DNA from: Candidatus Glassiibacteriota bacterium
GTDB lineage: Bacteria > Gemmatimonadota > Glassbacteria > GWA2-58-10
NCBI GenBank assembly: GCA_016934095.1
Contig: JAFGTO010000501.1
Location: forward strand, 1 to 10,095
Direction: 5' to 3'
DNA: 10,095 nucleotides
Shown here: positions 1-7,405 of the stretch, piece by piece
Layout: each line of letters opens with the position of its first letter
Position numbering within the stretch: position 1 is the stretch's first letter
Position numbers and translations under genes: made by a program
The notes under the pieces: generated by a model
Told to the model about the DNA's origin: nothing
Database searches by the model: none
What the model saw: only the letters and a program-made list of their open reading frames with translations

Positions 1-64
1 CCCTCCAGGATGATTAATGATCCCTTGCCGCATGTTGTCGTCTCAAGAGTGGAAACGGCCCTCG

Positions 65-93
65 ATAATAATTCCTTGTAGCGCCCCTGTAAA
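65..93 (-). promoter_or_regulatory. Leftward sigma70-like promoter
   Basis: Read on the minus strand, TTTACA (88-93) is followed after exactly 17 bases by TATTAT (65-70). Each hexamer differs from the sigma70 consensus at one position, and the spacing is ideal. Transcription would start near position 58 and run off the left edge. On the same strand CTGGAGGG lies at 1-8, a good ribosome-binding site for a gene starting a few bases outside the window. An in-window start (ATG on the minus strand at 31-33) is also open to the edge but has a poor ribosome-binding site. The promoter is seen in the sequence; the gene it serves is inferred. Confidence 0.45.
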
Positions 94-428
94 GTAAAGA
101 CTCTTTTTATCGGCTTCGGGGAGGGCTGCCGCGGTCTGATTTTCAGAGCTCCTGAAGCCACTTTCTCCTTCGAGTCCGGTCAATTCATGCGGGACCAGCA
201 TTTCAAGGATCGAAATTAAATGACCGGAGCTTTACTCCGCCCCGTCCTGAGGCTACCCTCCGGACAGGGACCGGACAGCCCCAGGCACTGCGTTAAACCC
301 TGCCCGGCCATCTCAGGGGCCAGGATAGAGGGATACTATAACAGTTGCATAAACTCAACACTAATCATTAATTTAAACTTCAAGCGCCACACTCGTTCTG
401 AAGACATATAGGTCCATCTCAAAAAGCA
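94..428. other. Intergenic region, no convincing gene
   Basis: No reading frame here looks like a real protein. A 63-codon frame at 220-411 has no good ribosome-binding site and no recognisable domain. Small features seen are a hairpin with 5-bp arms (CGGAG 225-229, CTCCG 235-239), a further CTCCGG at 258-263 that could pair instead with CCGGAG at 224-229, and an 8-base direct repeat CCGGACAG at 260-267 and 271-278. From about 330 the DNA becomes AT-rich, as expected for a promoter region of the gene starting at 480. No tRNA or known RNA was recognised. Confidence 0.5.
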
Positions 429-445
429 GTGGATAACCGAGAGCA

Positions 446-474
446 TATAATTTCAAACCGGGAATACCGGAGGT
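446..474 (+). promoter_or_regulatory. -10 box and ribosome-binding site of the ceramidase-like gene
   Basis: A perfect TATAAT lies at 446-451, but no good -35 hexamer sits 16-18 bp before it, so a promoter here would be weak or need an activator. Transcription would start near 457. GGAGGT at 469-474 is a strong ribosome-binding site 5 bases before the ATG at 480. It decides the start against the in-frame GTG at 429, which lies upstream of the TATAAT and has no ribosome-binding site. Confidence 0.45.
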
Positions 475-479
475 GCCAG

Positions 480-2027
480 ATGCAGACAAGCTCAACTCCT
501 GAGCCCGCAGAAAGGCAGGGAGTGAACCCGGCAGCCGGCGTTATTTCCCTCTTGCTTTTTGCAGTGGCTATGACCGTACCCGGCTGCACCATGGAAAAAG
601 CTCCCCTAAAGGTCGGGTTCGCCCGGCAGGAAATCGCGTCTATCGGCATAAACAAGCCTGATTACAGCTTCCACGATACGCTCTACGCCAAAGTGATCTG
701 GGTGGAAGACAGGGAACAGCCCTTCGGGATAGTCAGCCTGGACATGATAGAGGTAACCGACGGCCAGACAGCGGCCATCAAAAAAAGCCTCGCGGACTCG
801 CTGGGAATTTCCGGTGTCCGGGTCATTGTCTGCCCGAGCCACACCCATTCGGGCACCTCGGTAGAGGACACGGCCCTGGCCCGTTGGGTCGGCTCCATCG
901 CCAGAAAGGCCCGGCAAGCTGCCCGGCCGGCCCGGGTGGGATATTCCCGGGTGGAGGTCGGCCCGGGGCTGGTGGTCAACCGCCGGGTCGCGATCAATGA
1001 TAAGTTCGGCGACCTGACCATGGGGTACTCCAGGAACAACAAGATAGTGGAGGATGGAAAAAAGCTGGACGCCCGCGACCAGGTCATCGACTTCATAGTG
1101 CATGGGGCGCAGATCCTGGGAACGCAATATGCCGATGTCGGCGTGCCGAATACCGGCGACTTGACCGGCGCCTCGCCCCGGTCCCTGGCCCTGCTGAACT
1201 CCCTGCCGCAGTCGATGCCCCTGGACGGCCCCGTAGACCCCCACCTGGAAGCCCTCTGCTTCAGGGACAAATCCGGCAAGACCATCGGCACCCTGGTGCG
1301 GTTTGCCTGTCATGCCACCACTTTCCGCGGCAGCCGGACCAGGCAGTACTCAGCGGATTTCCCCGGGGTGCTGTGCGCGAAAGTGTCCAAAGCCACGGGT
1401 GGAGCTCCCGCGCATTTCGTACAGGGACCCTGCGGAAATACCAAGCCTTTTATCGAGGACTACGGGGAAGACCTGATGGTTGATATCGGTGCCCGGTTAG
1501 GACGGCTGATTACGCAGAAAATGGAGGAAGCGGAATTCATTCCCCTTATTAAAACTTATTGGAACCAGGATATACAAAGCTTTGCGGTTGCGCCGGACCT
1601 GGCGGAGATTACCGAAGAGATGAGGGTAAAGGCAGAGGATGATTTCCGGCGGATGGCGGCAACACCCTTTGACCCTTATGAGCTGAAAAAAGCCCTTGAC
1701 TGGGGTGTCAGGACCTGGGCCAGCCAATTCGTGGGCGACTCCGATACCCTCCGGCTGCCCTTTACGGTCATCGGGTTCAACCAGTTCGCCCTGGCTGCCA
1801 TGCCCGGGGAGATCTTCGTGCAGCACGGCATGGCGGTCAAGGGCCGGTTCCCCGGCAAAGACATCATAGTTGTCGAGCTTACGGATTCGGAGTCCCCGCT
1901 GTACGTTCCCACCCGGGAGGCCTTTGCCCGAGGAGGATACGAGCCGAGCACCGCCGCCCTGCCGGCTGGCTCAGGGGAGCGCATGGCGGACATCTGCATC
2001 CACTTGCTCGAGGGACTTTACCGGTAG
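480..2027 (+). CDS. Neutral/alkaline ceramidase-family lipoprotein
   Basis: The 515-residue protein matches the N-terminal (catalytic) domain of neutral/alkaline non-lysosomal ceramidases, zinc amidases that split ceramide into sphingosine and fatty acid. Residues 20-35 are hydrophobic and end in VPGC (Cys36), so export and lipid anchoring are likely, although the lipobox is imperfect. Family signatures are SHTHSG (120-125), HATTF (278-282), SADFPG (291-296), MPGE (441-444) and YVPTREAFARGGYE (from 475). His121, His278, Glu444 and Tyr475 sit where the zinc ligands of the Pseudomonas enzyme are expected. The conserved GDVSPN hexapeptide carrying the catalytic serine is replaced by GNTKPF (319-324), and the C-terminal immunoglobulin-like domain of full-length enzymes (about 650-700 residues) is missing. 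The family is well supported; ceramide as substrate is doubtful. The gene appears monocistronic, with 273 bp before the next start. Confidence 0.85.
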   Translation: MQTSSTPEPAERQGVNPAAGVISLLLFAVAMTVPGCTMEKAPLKVGFARQEIASIGINKPDYSFHDTLYAKVIWVEDREQPFGIVSLDMIEVTDGQTAAIKKSLADSLGISGVRVIVCPSHTHSGTSVEDTALARWVGSIARKARQAARPARVGYSRVEVGPGLVVNRRVAINDKFGDLTMGYSRNNKIVEDGKKLDARDQVIDFIVHGAQILGTQYADVGVPNTGDLTGASPRSLALLNSLPQSMPLDGPVDPHLEALCFRDKSGKTIGTLVRFACHATTFRGSRTRQYSADFPGVLCAKVSKATGGAPAHFVQGPCGNTKPFIEDYGEDLMVDIGARLGRLITQKMEEAEFIPLIKTYWNQDIQSFAVAPDLAEITEEMRVKAEDDFRRMAATPFDPYELKKALDWGVRTWASQFVGDSDTLRLPFTVIGFNQFALAAMPGEIFVQHGMAVKGRFPGKDIIVVELTDSESPLYVPTREAFARGGYEPSTAALPAGSGERMADICIHLLEGLYR

Positions 2028-2093
2028 GGGCCTGGGGAGGGCGATGCCGTACCGTGCTCCTTGTCCAATTCAACCCCTCAATGGCATTCGCTG

Positions 2094-2178
2094 CCGGCAG
2101 AAACGGTTACGCGGGCCTGCCGGGCTGAATCCCCCGTAATAGCGACCCAGCAAATCCATGAGGCGGATGCCCTTTTTT
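2094..2178 (+). terminator. Weak terminator candidates
   Basis: A GC-rich hairpin (CCGGCAG 2094-2100 with CTGCCGG 2117-2123, 16-base loop) lies after the ceramidase-like gene but is not followed by a T run. Further on, ATCC (2154-2157) can pair with GGAT (2164-2167), extended by GC/GC across a two-base bulge, and six T follow at 2173-2178. Neither is a textbook intrinsic terminator. The transcript probably ends here because a new promoter begins at 2206. Positions 2028-2090 show nothing else. Confidence 0.25.
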
Positions 2179-2205
2179 CCCCATTCAAAATTTATTAAAT
2201 AACCC

Positions 2206-2234
2206 TTGACATTTGAATTGTGGTTCAATAAATT
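2206..2234 (+). promoter_or_regulatory. Promoter of the TetR gene and probably the pump operon
   Basis: A perfect TTGACA (2206-2211) is followed after 17 bases by TAAATT (2229-2234), a 4-of-6 match to the -10 consensus, in a markedly AT-rich stretch. Transcription would start near 2241, giving a leader of about 60 bases. The -35/-10 spacer holds one operator-like palindrome and a second starts at the -10, so a bound repressor would block RNA polymerase directly. Confidence 0.6.
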
Positions 2235-2248
2235 GAACTTTCATTCAA
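2213..2248. repeat. Two tandem TetR-type operator palindromes
   Basis: TTGAA-N6-TTCAA occurs twice with identical geometry: 2213-2228 (centre ttgtgg) and 2233-2248 (centre ctttca). The copies are exactly 20 bp apart, about two helical turns, so two dimers would bind the same face of the DNA. Both overlap or abut the promoter. A lone TTCAA half-site lies 40 bp upstream (2184-2188) and a degenerate third copy may lie at 2271-2286. No other intergenic region of the window holds an intact copy. That the neighbouring TetR protein binds here is inferred from position and symmetry. Confidence 0.6.
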
Positions 2249-2289
2249 TATATGACCATTAGATCAATTTTTGAATATCCACTCATGCC

Positions 2290-2294
2290 GGAGG
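2290..2294 (+). promoter_or_regulatory. Ribosome-binding site fixing the TetR start
   Basis: GGAGG lies 6 bases before ATG 2301. It supports that start over the in-frame TTG at 2271, which overlaps operator-like DNA and has no ribosome-binding site. Confidence 0.7.
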
Positions 2295-2300
2295 CGTACT

Positions 2301-2918
2301 ATGGGACGGCTGTCGAGGAGAGAGCGGGAGAGAGAGCGTATCAGACAGGAGATCCTGGAGGCCGCCGAGCAGGAATTCTCCCAGTCGGGTTTCCGCGATA
2401 CTATCATGAGCGCCATCGCCGCCAGGGTCGAGTTGTCGGTCGGCACGCTCTATAACTTTTTCCCGAGCAAGGACGCCCTGTTCATCACCCTGATGGATAC
2501 CAAAGCCACGGAGTTTTTACACAGTGAGGAGGAGCAGGTCCGCAAGATCAAATGCCCCCTGGAGAAAATCAGGTTCATCCTGAGAAATACATGCAAGATT
2601 TTGCTCGAGAACCTTAACTTCTTCCGTCTTATCTTCGACATCAAGACGGAAAAGAACATGCCCGCGATAGAGAAGGAGCACCCCCTGATCACGGTCAAGC
2701 TGGAGAACCACCTGCGCTTCATGGCCGGGTTGTTCCGGGAGGCGATGGAGGCAGGGATGGTAAAGCCCATGCCCCCGATGCTGCTGGCTGTCTGCCTGGA
2801 AAGCCTGACTTTCGGCCTGATCGAGAAGTGGGACCACGTGAAAGACTTGGCCCGGCCCGAAAAAATAATCGCAGACCTGGAAAGCGCCTTCCTCGAGGGA
2901 ATACTGGCGAGTAAATGA
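2301..2918 (+). CDS. TetR/AcrR-family transcriptional repressor
   Basis: The 205-residue protein has the normal TetR length and build. A very basic and acidic start (RRERERERIRQ) leads into the N-terminal DNA-binding domain at about 15-62. It holds the typical sequence ILEAAEQEF, then the helix-turn-helix at about 34-53 with the signature VGTLYNFFPSKDALF (47-61). The rest is an all-helical ligand-binding and dimerisation domain, including an aromatic stretch NLNFFRLIF that could line a pocket. Family members act as dimers that leave DNA on binding a small hydrophobic molecule. The gene lies 108 bp before the pump operon on the same strand and directly downstream of two operator-like palindromes. 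It therefore most likely represses itself and the pump. The ligand cannot be told from sequence. Confidence 0.93.
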   Translation: MGRLSRRERERERIRQEILEAAEQEFSQSGFRDTIMSAIAARVELSVGTLYNFFPSKDALFITLMDTKATEFLHSEEEQVRKIKCPLEKIRFILRNTCKILLENLNFFRLIFDIKTEKNMPAIEKEHPLITVKLENHLRFMAGLFREAMEAGMVKPMPPMLLAVCLESLTFGLIEKWDHVKDLARPEKIIADLESAFLEGILASK

Positions 2919-3026
2919 AGTTATTGGTCATTAAGAGCGAAAGGAAACAAATTCAAGAAACCATTTTTCACTAGATTCTAAGTACATGAATCCGAATACT
3001 TTTTATCAATTTTGGGAGGATCTCTG
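2919..3026 (+). other. AT-rich spacer between repressor and pump genes
   Basis: This 108-bp gap has no intrinsic terminator and no promoter with two good hexamers. It holds one TTCAA half-site (2952-2956) without its partner and a small inverted repeat GATTC-N9-GAATC (2974-2992). GGGAGGA at 3014-3020 is a strong ribosome-binding site 6 bases before ATG 3027, which settles that start over the in-frame TTG at 3012. Lack of a terminator favours read-through from the repressor gene, though a weak internal promoter is not excluded. Confidence 0.5.
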
Positions 3027-4217
3027 ATGCAATTCAATGAAGCTTTAGATAATTCCATAAAATGGAGTGTGGTACCGGCGGCACTGCTGGCAGGTCTTTT
3101 ATGGACCGGCTGCGGCCGGCAGCAGCCGCAACCTCAACCCGCCCCGGAAGTGGCCGTAATGACGGTAGAACCGCAGCAAATTGTTTTGACTACGGAGCTG
3201 CCGGGCCGGACAGCCGCCTACCGCATTGCGGAAATCCGCCCCCAGGTCAATGGCCTCATCCAGAAGCGTCTCTTTACGGAAGGCGCCGATGTCAAGGCGG
3301 GAGACGTGCTCTACCAGATCGATCCCGCTCCTTTTCAGGCGGCGCTCGACAATGCTAAGGCCTCCCTCGGCAGGTCCGAAGCCAATCTGCCTGCCTTCAG
3401 GGCAAGAGCCGAGCGTTTCAAGGAGTTACTGCCCGGCAAAGCGGTCAGCCAGCAGGATTACGACGATGCTGCAGCGGCCCTGAGACAGCTCGAGGCGGAC
3501 ATCCAGTCTTGGGAGGCCATGCTGAAGACCGCCCGGATCAACCTGGAATATACCAGGATCACTGCTCCCATTTCCGGGCGCATCGGCCGGTCCAGCGTGA
3601 CCGAGGGCGCCATTGTAACGGCCTATCAGCCCATGGCCCTGGCAAGCATTCAACAACTGGACCCCATCTACGTAGACGTTCAGCAATCCACCACCGAACT
3701 GTTTCGCCTGAAGCGGCGCCTTGAGGAAGGCCGGCTCAACCGGAACGGCGGTAACCTGCAAGATGTCAGACTCTTCATGGAAGACGGCGCGCCGTACCCC
3801 CAGGAGGGAACGCTCCAGTTCCGCGACATCACCGTGGACCCCAGCACCGGCTCGGTGGCCCTGCGGGCTGTCTTTCCCAACCCGGAAGGCGCGCTGCTGC
3901 CGGGCATGTTCGTCCGGGCGGTGGTTAAAGAAGGCGTCAACGAGCAGGCCATCCTGGTTCCTCAGCCAGGGGTCTCGCGCGACCCCAAAGGGGACCCTTA
4001 TGCCCTGATCGTGGATGCGGAAGACCAGGTCCAGCAGCGAGCGCTGACCCTGGACCGCGCCATCGGCGATCAATGGCTGGTTACCGCGGGGCTCGGACCC
4101 GGCGACCGGGTGATTGTGGAAGGATTCCAGAAAGTGCGTCCGGGTGCCAAAGTCAAGGTAGTCCCGGCTTCGGCGAAAACTGTCAACGGCGCCCCGGCCG
4201 CGCCTCAAGCGAACTGA
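3027..4217 (+). CDS. RND efflux periplasmic adaptor (AcrA/MexA-type membrane fusion protein)
   Basis: The 396-residue adaptor would link the inner-membrane pump to the outer-membrane channel. A hydrophobic stretch ends in WTGC (Cys29), so it is probably a lipoprotein like AcrA. The part before that stretch is long and slightly acidic, which is unusual. Next come the first lipoyl half (about 60-103, PQVNGLIQ), an alpha-helical hairpin (about 104-170), the second lipoyl half (about 171-203, TRITAPISGRIG), a beta-barrel and a membrane-proximal domain to about 375. Arg130, Leu134 and Ser141 at the hairpin tip match the RxxxLxxxxxxS motif by which adaptors dock on TolC-type channels. The C-terminal 20 residues are a low-complexity tail rich in Ala, Pro and Lys. 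The gene ends 12 bp before the transporter gene, whose ribosome-binding site GGAGG is at 4219-4223. Confidence 0.93.
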   Translation: MQFNEALDNSIKWSVVPAALLAGLLWTGCGRQQPQPQPAPEVAVMTVEPQQIVLTTELPGRTAAYRIAEIRPQVNGLIQKRLFTEGADVKAGDVLYQIDPAPFQAALDNAKASLGRSEANLPAFRARAERFKELLPGKAVSQQDYDDAAAALRQLEADIQSWEAMLKTARINLEYTRITAPISGRIGRSSVTEGAIVTAYQPMALASIQQLDPIYVDVQQSTTELFRLKRRLEEGRLNRNGGNLQDVRLFMEDGAPYPQEGTLQFRDITVDPSTGSVALRAVFPNPEGALLPGMFVRAVVKEGVNEQAILVPQPGVSRDPKGDPYALIVDAEDQVQQRALTLDRAIGDQWLVTAGLGPGDRVIVEGFQKVRPGAKVKVVPASAKTVNGAPAAPQAN

Positions 4218-4229
4218 CGGAGGCGCGCG

Positions 4230-7200
4230 ATGTTATCGAAATTTTTTCTCGACCGTCCGGTTTTCGCCTGGGTCATTGCCATCGTGATGATGGTGGCGGG
4301 CGCGCTGGCCATCTATAACCTGCCCATATCCCAGTATCCTCCGATCGCTCCGCCTTCCATCGCCATCGACGCCTTTTATCCCGGGGCCTCGGCGCAGACT
4401 GTGGAGAACAGCGTCACCCAGATCATCGAGCAGAAGATGACCGGCTTCGACGACATGCTCTATCTCGCAGGCACGAGTGATGCGGCCGGCGCCTCCCGCG
4501 TCGAACTGACCTTCAAGCCGGGGACCGATCCGGACCTGGCCTGGGCCAAGGTGCAGAACAAGCTCCAGCTCGCCATGTCCAGCCTCCCGGAAGTGGTCCA
4601 GCGCTCGGGGGTCATGGTCAGCAAGTCCACGCGGAATTTCCTGTTAATCGTGGGGCTGGTCTCCGAAGACGGCAGCATGGATGGCAGCGACCTGATGGAC
4701 TACGCCCAGTCCAACCTGGAAAAGGTGCTGGCGCGGGTGCCCGGGGTCGGCGAGGTGATGACTTTCGGCTCACAGTACGCCATGCGGGTCTGGCTGAACC
4801 CGGACAAGCTCACAGATTACCACCTGACCGTGGAAGACGTGGTCCTGGCGCTGCGGGCCTACAACGTGGAAGTTTCCGCCGGCCAGTTCGGCGGCATGCC
4901 GGCAGTGGAAGGCCAGCGTTTGAACGCCTCCATCATTGTCCAGAACCTCCTCCAGACCCCGGAGGAGTTCGCAGACATCCCCGTGCGCATCAATCCGGAC
5001 GGCTCCATCGTGCGGGTCAGGGACGTGGGGCGGACAGAGCTGGGCAGTGAGATCTACGATGTCAAGGCCTTTTACAACGGGAAACCGGCCGGCGGACTGG
5101 CGATCCGTCAGGCGCCGGGCGCCAATGCACTGAGTACCGCCGACGCTGTCAAGGATAAGCTCGCGGAGATGAGCCGCTACTTCCCTCCGGGGATGAAAGT
5201 CGTGTACCCCTACGACACTACCCCCTTCATCCGGGTGGCCATCGACGAGGTGGACAAGACCCTCTTCGAGGCGATCATACTGGTCTTTCTGGTCATGTGG
5301 CTGTTCATGGGCAACATCCGCGCCACCCTGATTCCGACCATCGCGGTGCCGGTAGTGCTCCTGGGGACTTTCGCGGTGCTGGGGCTGTTCGGTTTCTCCA
5401 TCAACATGCTGACCATGTTCGCCATGGTGCTGGCCATCGGGCTGCTGGTGGACGATGCCATCGTGGTGGTGGAGAACGTGGAGCGGATCATGAGCGAGGA
5501 GGGGCTGCCGCCCCGGGAAGCCACCGCCAAGTCCATGGATCAGATCACCGGCGCCCTGATCGGCATCGGGCTGGTGCTCGCGGCAGTCTTCGGCCCCATG
5601 GCGTTTTTCGCAGGCTCCACCGGCGTCATCTATCGCCAGTTCTCTGCGACCATCGCCGCGGCGATGCTATTGTCGGTGGCCGTGGCCCTGATCCTGACCC
5701 CGGTGCTTTGCGCCTCGCTGCTCAAGCCGGTGCCCAAGGGGCATGAGCCGGCGGAGAGCGCGGTGTTCTTCCTGCGCCCCTTTTTCATGTGGTTCGACCG
5801 CGTCTTTTTCCGGTTCAGAAACTGGTACGTGGCCCTGGTCGGGCACGCTCTTTCCCGGAAGCTTCGCTACCTCGCGGCGTTCGTCCTGATCGTGGCCGGA
5901 CTGGGAGTTCTTTTCATGAGGATGCCCACGGGCTACCTCCCGGACGAGGACCAGGGGATTCTGCTGGCCCAGATCCTCGCGCCCACCGGCTCCACCCTGG
6001 AGCAGACCCAGGAAGTGGCGGATGAGGTCCAGCGCTATTTCCAGGAGAACGAACAAGAATCGGTGGCATCCTGCATGACGGTGGTGGGCATGGGCTTTTC
6101 CGGGAGGGGGCAGAACAACGGGATGGTGTTTGTCAAGCTGAAGGACTGGGATCTTCGCGACCGCCCGGACTTGAGGGTAAAAGCCATCGCCGGCAGGGCC
6201 ATGGGGGCGTTCTCCAGGATGCGCAAGGCCCTGGTCTTTGCCTTCCCGCCCCCGGCAGTGGTTGAGCTGGGCAATGCCCGGGGTGTCGATTTCCAACTGG
6301 TGGACCGCGGCGGCCTGGATCACGCCGCCCTGATGAGAGCCCGCAACCAGCTCCTCGGCATGGCGATGCAGGACCCGAGGCTGGTGAATGTCCGGCCCAA
6401 CGGCATGGAAGACGTGCCCCAGTTCCGGATTGACGTGGACTGGGAAAAGGCCGGAGCCCTGGGGGTGCCGATTACTTCGATCCACAGCACTATCTCTGCG
6501 GCTTTCGGCGGCTCCTATGTCAACAACTTCATTCAGGCCGGCAGAGTCAAGCGGGTTTACACCCAGGCGGACGCTCCCTATCGCAGGCTGCCCACGGACC
6601 TGGAGAAGCTCTACGTGCGCAATATATCCGGTAAAATGGTGCCCTTTGCCTCGTTCGCCTCCACCCGCTGGACCACCGGCTCGCCCCGGCTGGAGCGCTT
6701 CAACGGTTTCCCGTCCCTGAACATCTGGGGCGAGCCGGCGCCGGGCAGGAGCTCCGGTGAGGCGATGCGGGCCATGGAAGAGATCGTCTCCAAGCTGCCG
6801 CAGGGATTCGGCTATGACTGGACCGGGCTTTCCTACCAGGAGCGGCAGTCCTCCGCCCAGACAGGCCCGCTCTACGCCTTTTCGATCCTGGTAATCTTCC
6901 TCTGCCTGGCGGCCCTTTACGAAAGCTGGCCTATCCCCATCGCCATCCTGCTGGTCCTGCCCCTGGGGGTCATCGGCGGCGTCCTCGCTTCGACGGGGCG
7001 TGGGTTGTCCAATGACGTCTATTTCCAGATCGGGCTGTTGACCACCCTAGGCCTGACCACGAAGAACGCCATCCTCATCGTCCAGTTCGCCAAGGCCCGG
7101 GTCGAACAAGGCGTCGGACTGATCGAGGCGACGCTGGAAGGCACGAGACTAAGGCTGCGGCCCATCGTCATGACCTCGCTGGCCTTCGGCTTCGGTGTCC

Positions 7201-7400
7201 TGCCCCTGGCCTTGAGCAAAGGCGCGGGAGCAGGGGCCATGAATGCCATCGGCACCTCGGTGCTGGGAGGAATGATCACCGGCACGGTCCTCGTGATCCT
7301 GTTTGCGCCGCTGTTTTACGTGCTGATCGAGAAGACTTTCGGCAAACGCAAACCGCAACCAGCGGCCGGGAGCGCTGGGACAAATCCACCTGGGAACTGA
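4230..7400 (+). CDS. RND multidrug efflux transporter, HAE1 family (AcrB/MexB-type)
   Basis: This 1056-residue inner-membrane pump should export hydrophobic or amphiphilic compounds in exchange for protons, working as a trimer. The length is normal for the family (AcrB has 1049). It opens with the typical FFLDRPVFAWVIAI and shows the duplicated layout of six transmembrane segments per half, each half with a large periplasmic loop. The proton-relay residues are present: Asp408 and Asp409 in GLLVDDAIVVVEN, and Lys945 in LGLTTKNAILIVQFAK. The loop GMGFSGRGQN (620-629) matches the AcrB switch loop. Of the pocket phenylalanines, F137, F179, F623 and F634 are kept, while the positions of AcrB F610 and F615 are Met616 and Met621. 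Transport of drugs rather than metals or lipids follows from the HAE1 match. The substrate is unknown. Confidence 0.96.
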   Translation: MLSKFFLDRPVFAWVIAIVMMVAGALAIYNLPISQYPPIAPPSIAIDAFYPGASAQTVENSVTQIIEQKMTGFDDMLYLAGTSDAAGASRVELTFKPGTDPDLAWAKVQNKLQLAMSSLPEVVQRSGVMVSKSTRNFLLIVGLVSEDGSMDGSDLMDYAQSNLEKVLARVPGVGEVMTFGSQYAMRVWLNPDKLTDYHLTVEDVVLALRAYNVEVSAGQFGGMPAVEGQRLNASIIVQNLLQTPEEFADIPVRINPDGSIVRVRDVGRTELGSEIYDVKAFYNGKPAGGLAIRQAPGANALSTADAVKDKLAEMSRYFPPGMKVVYPYDTTPFIRVAIDEVDKTLFEAIILVFLVMWLFMGNIRATLIPTIAVPVVLLGTFAVLGLFGFSINMLTMFAMVLAIGLLVDDAIVVVENVERIMSEEGLPPREATAKSMDQITGALIGIGLVLAAVFGPMAFFAGSTGVIYRQFSATIAAAMLLSVAVALILTPVLCASLLKPVPKGHEPAESAVFFLRPFFMWFDRVFFRFRNWYVALVGHALSRKLRYLAAFVLIVAGLGVLFMRMPTGYLPDEDQGILLAQILAPTGSTLEQTQEVADEVQRYFQENEQESVASCMTVVGMGFSGRGQNNGMVFVKLKDWDLRDRPDLRVKAIAGRAMGAFSRMRKALVFAFPPPAVVELGNARGVDFQLVDRGGLDHAALMRARNQLLGMAMQDPRLVNVRPNGMEDVPQFRIDVDWEKAGALGVPITSIHSTISAAFGGSYVNNFIQAGRVKRVYTQADAPYRRLPTDLEKLYVRNISGKMVPFASFASTRWTTGSPRLERFNGFPSLNIWGEPAPGRSSGEAMRAMEEIVSKLPQGFGYDWTGLSYQERQSSAQTGPLYAFSILVIFLCLAALYESWPIPIAILLVLPLGVIGGVLASTGRGLSNDVYFQIGLLTTLGLTTKNAILIVQFAKARVEQGVGLIEATLEGTRLRLRPIVMTSLAFGFGVLPLALSKGAGAGAMNAIGTSVLGGMITGTVLVILFAPLFYVLIEKTFGKRKPQPAAGSAGTNPPGN

Positions 7401-7405
7401 TAAAT

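Noticed and set aside
160..185. TTCGAGTCC, resembling a tRNA T-loop
   Set aside because: The flanking bases do not form the 5-bp T stem and no other tRNA arms fit around it.
220..411. 63-codon plus-strand frame before the ceramidase-like gene
   Set aside because: No good ribosome-binding site, no recognisable domain, and it runs into AT-rich promoter-like DNA; likely chance.
931..962. Repeated CCCGGGTGG inside the ceramidase-like gene
   Set aside because: A short GC-rich repeat within codons of a conserved protein; likely chance.
606..1313. 235-codon minus-strand frame inside the ceramidase-like gene
   Set aside because: Antisense shadow of a clear family member, as expected in GC-rich code; Gly/His/Pro-rich with no domain.
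3426..4208. 260-codon minus-strand frame inside the adaptor gene
   Set aside because: Antisense shadow of the adaptor, whose family motifs are unambiguous on the plus strand.
5667..6485. 272-codon minus-strand frame inside the transporter gene
   Set aside because: Antisense shadow of the conserved RND gene with biased His/Gly/Pro composition and no family resemblance.
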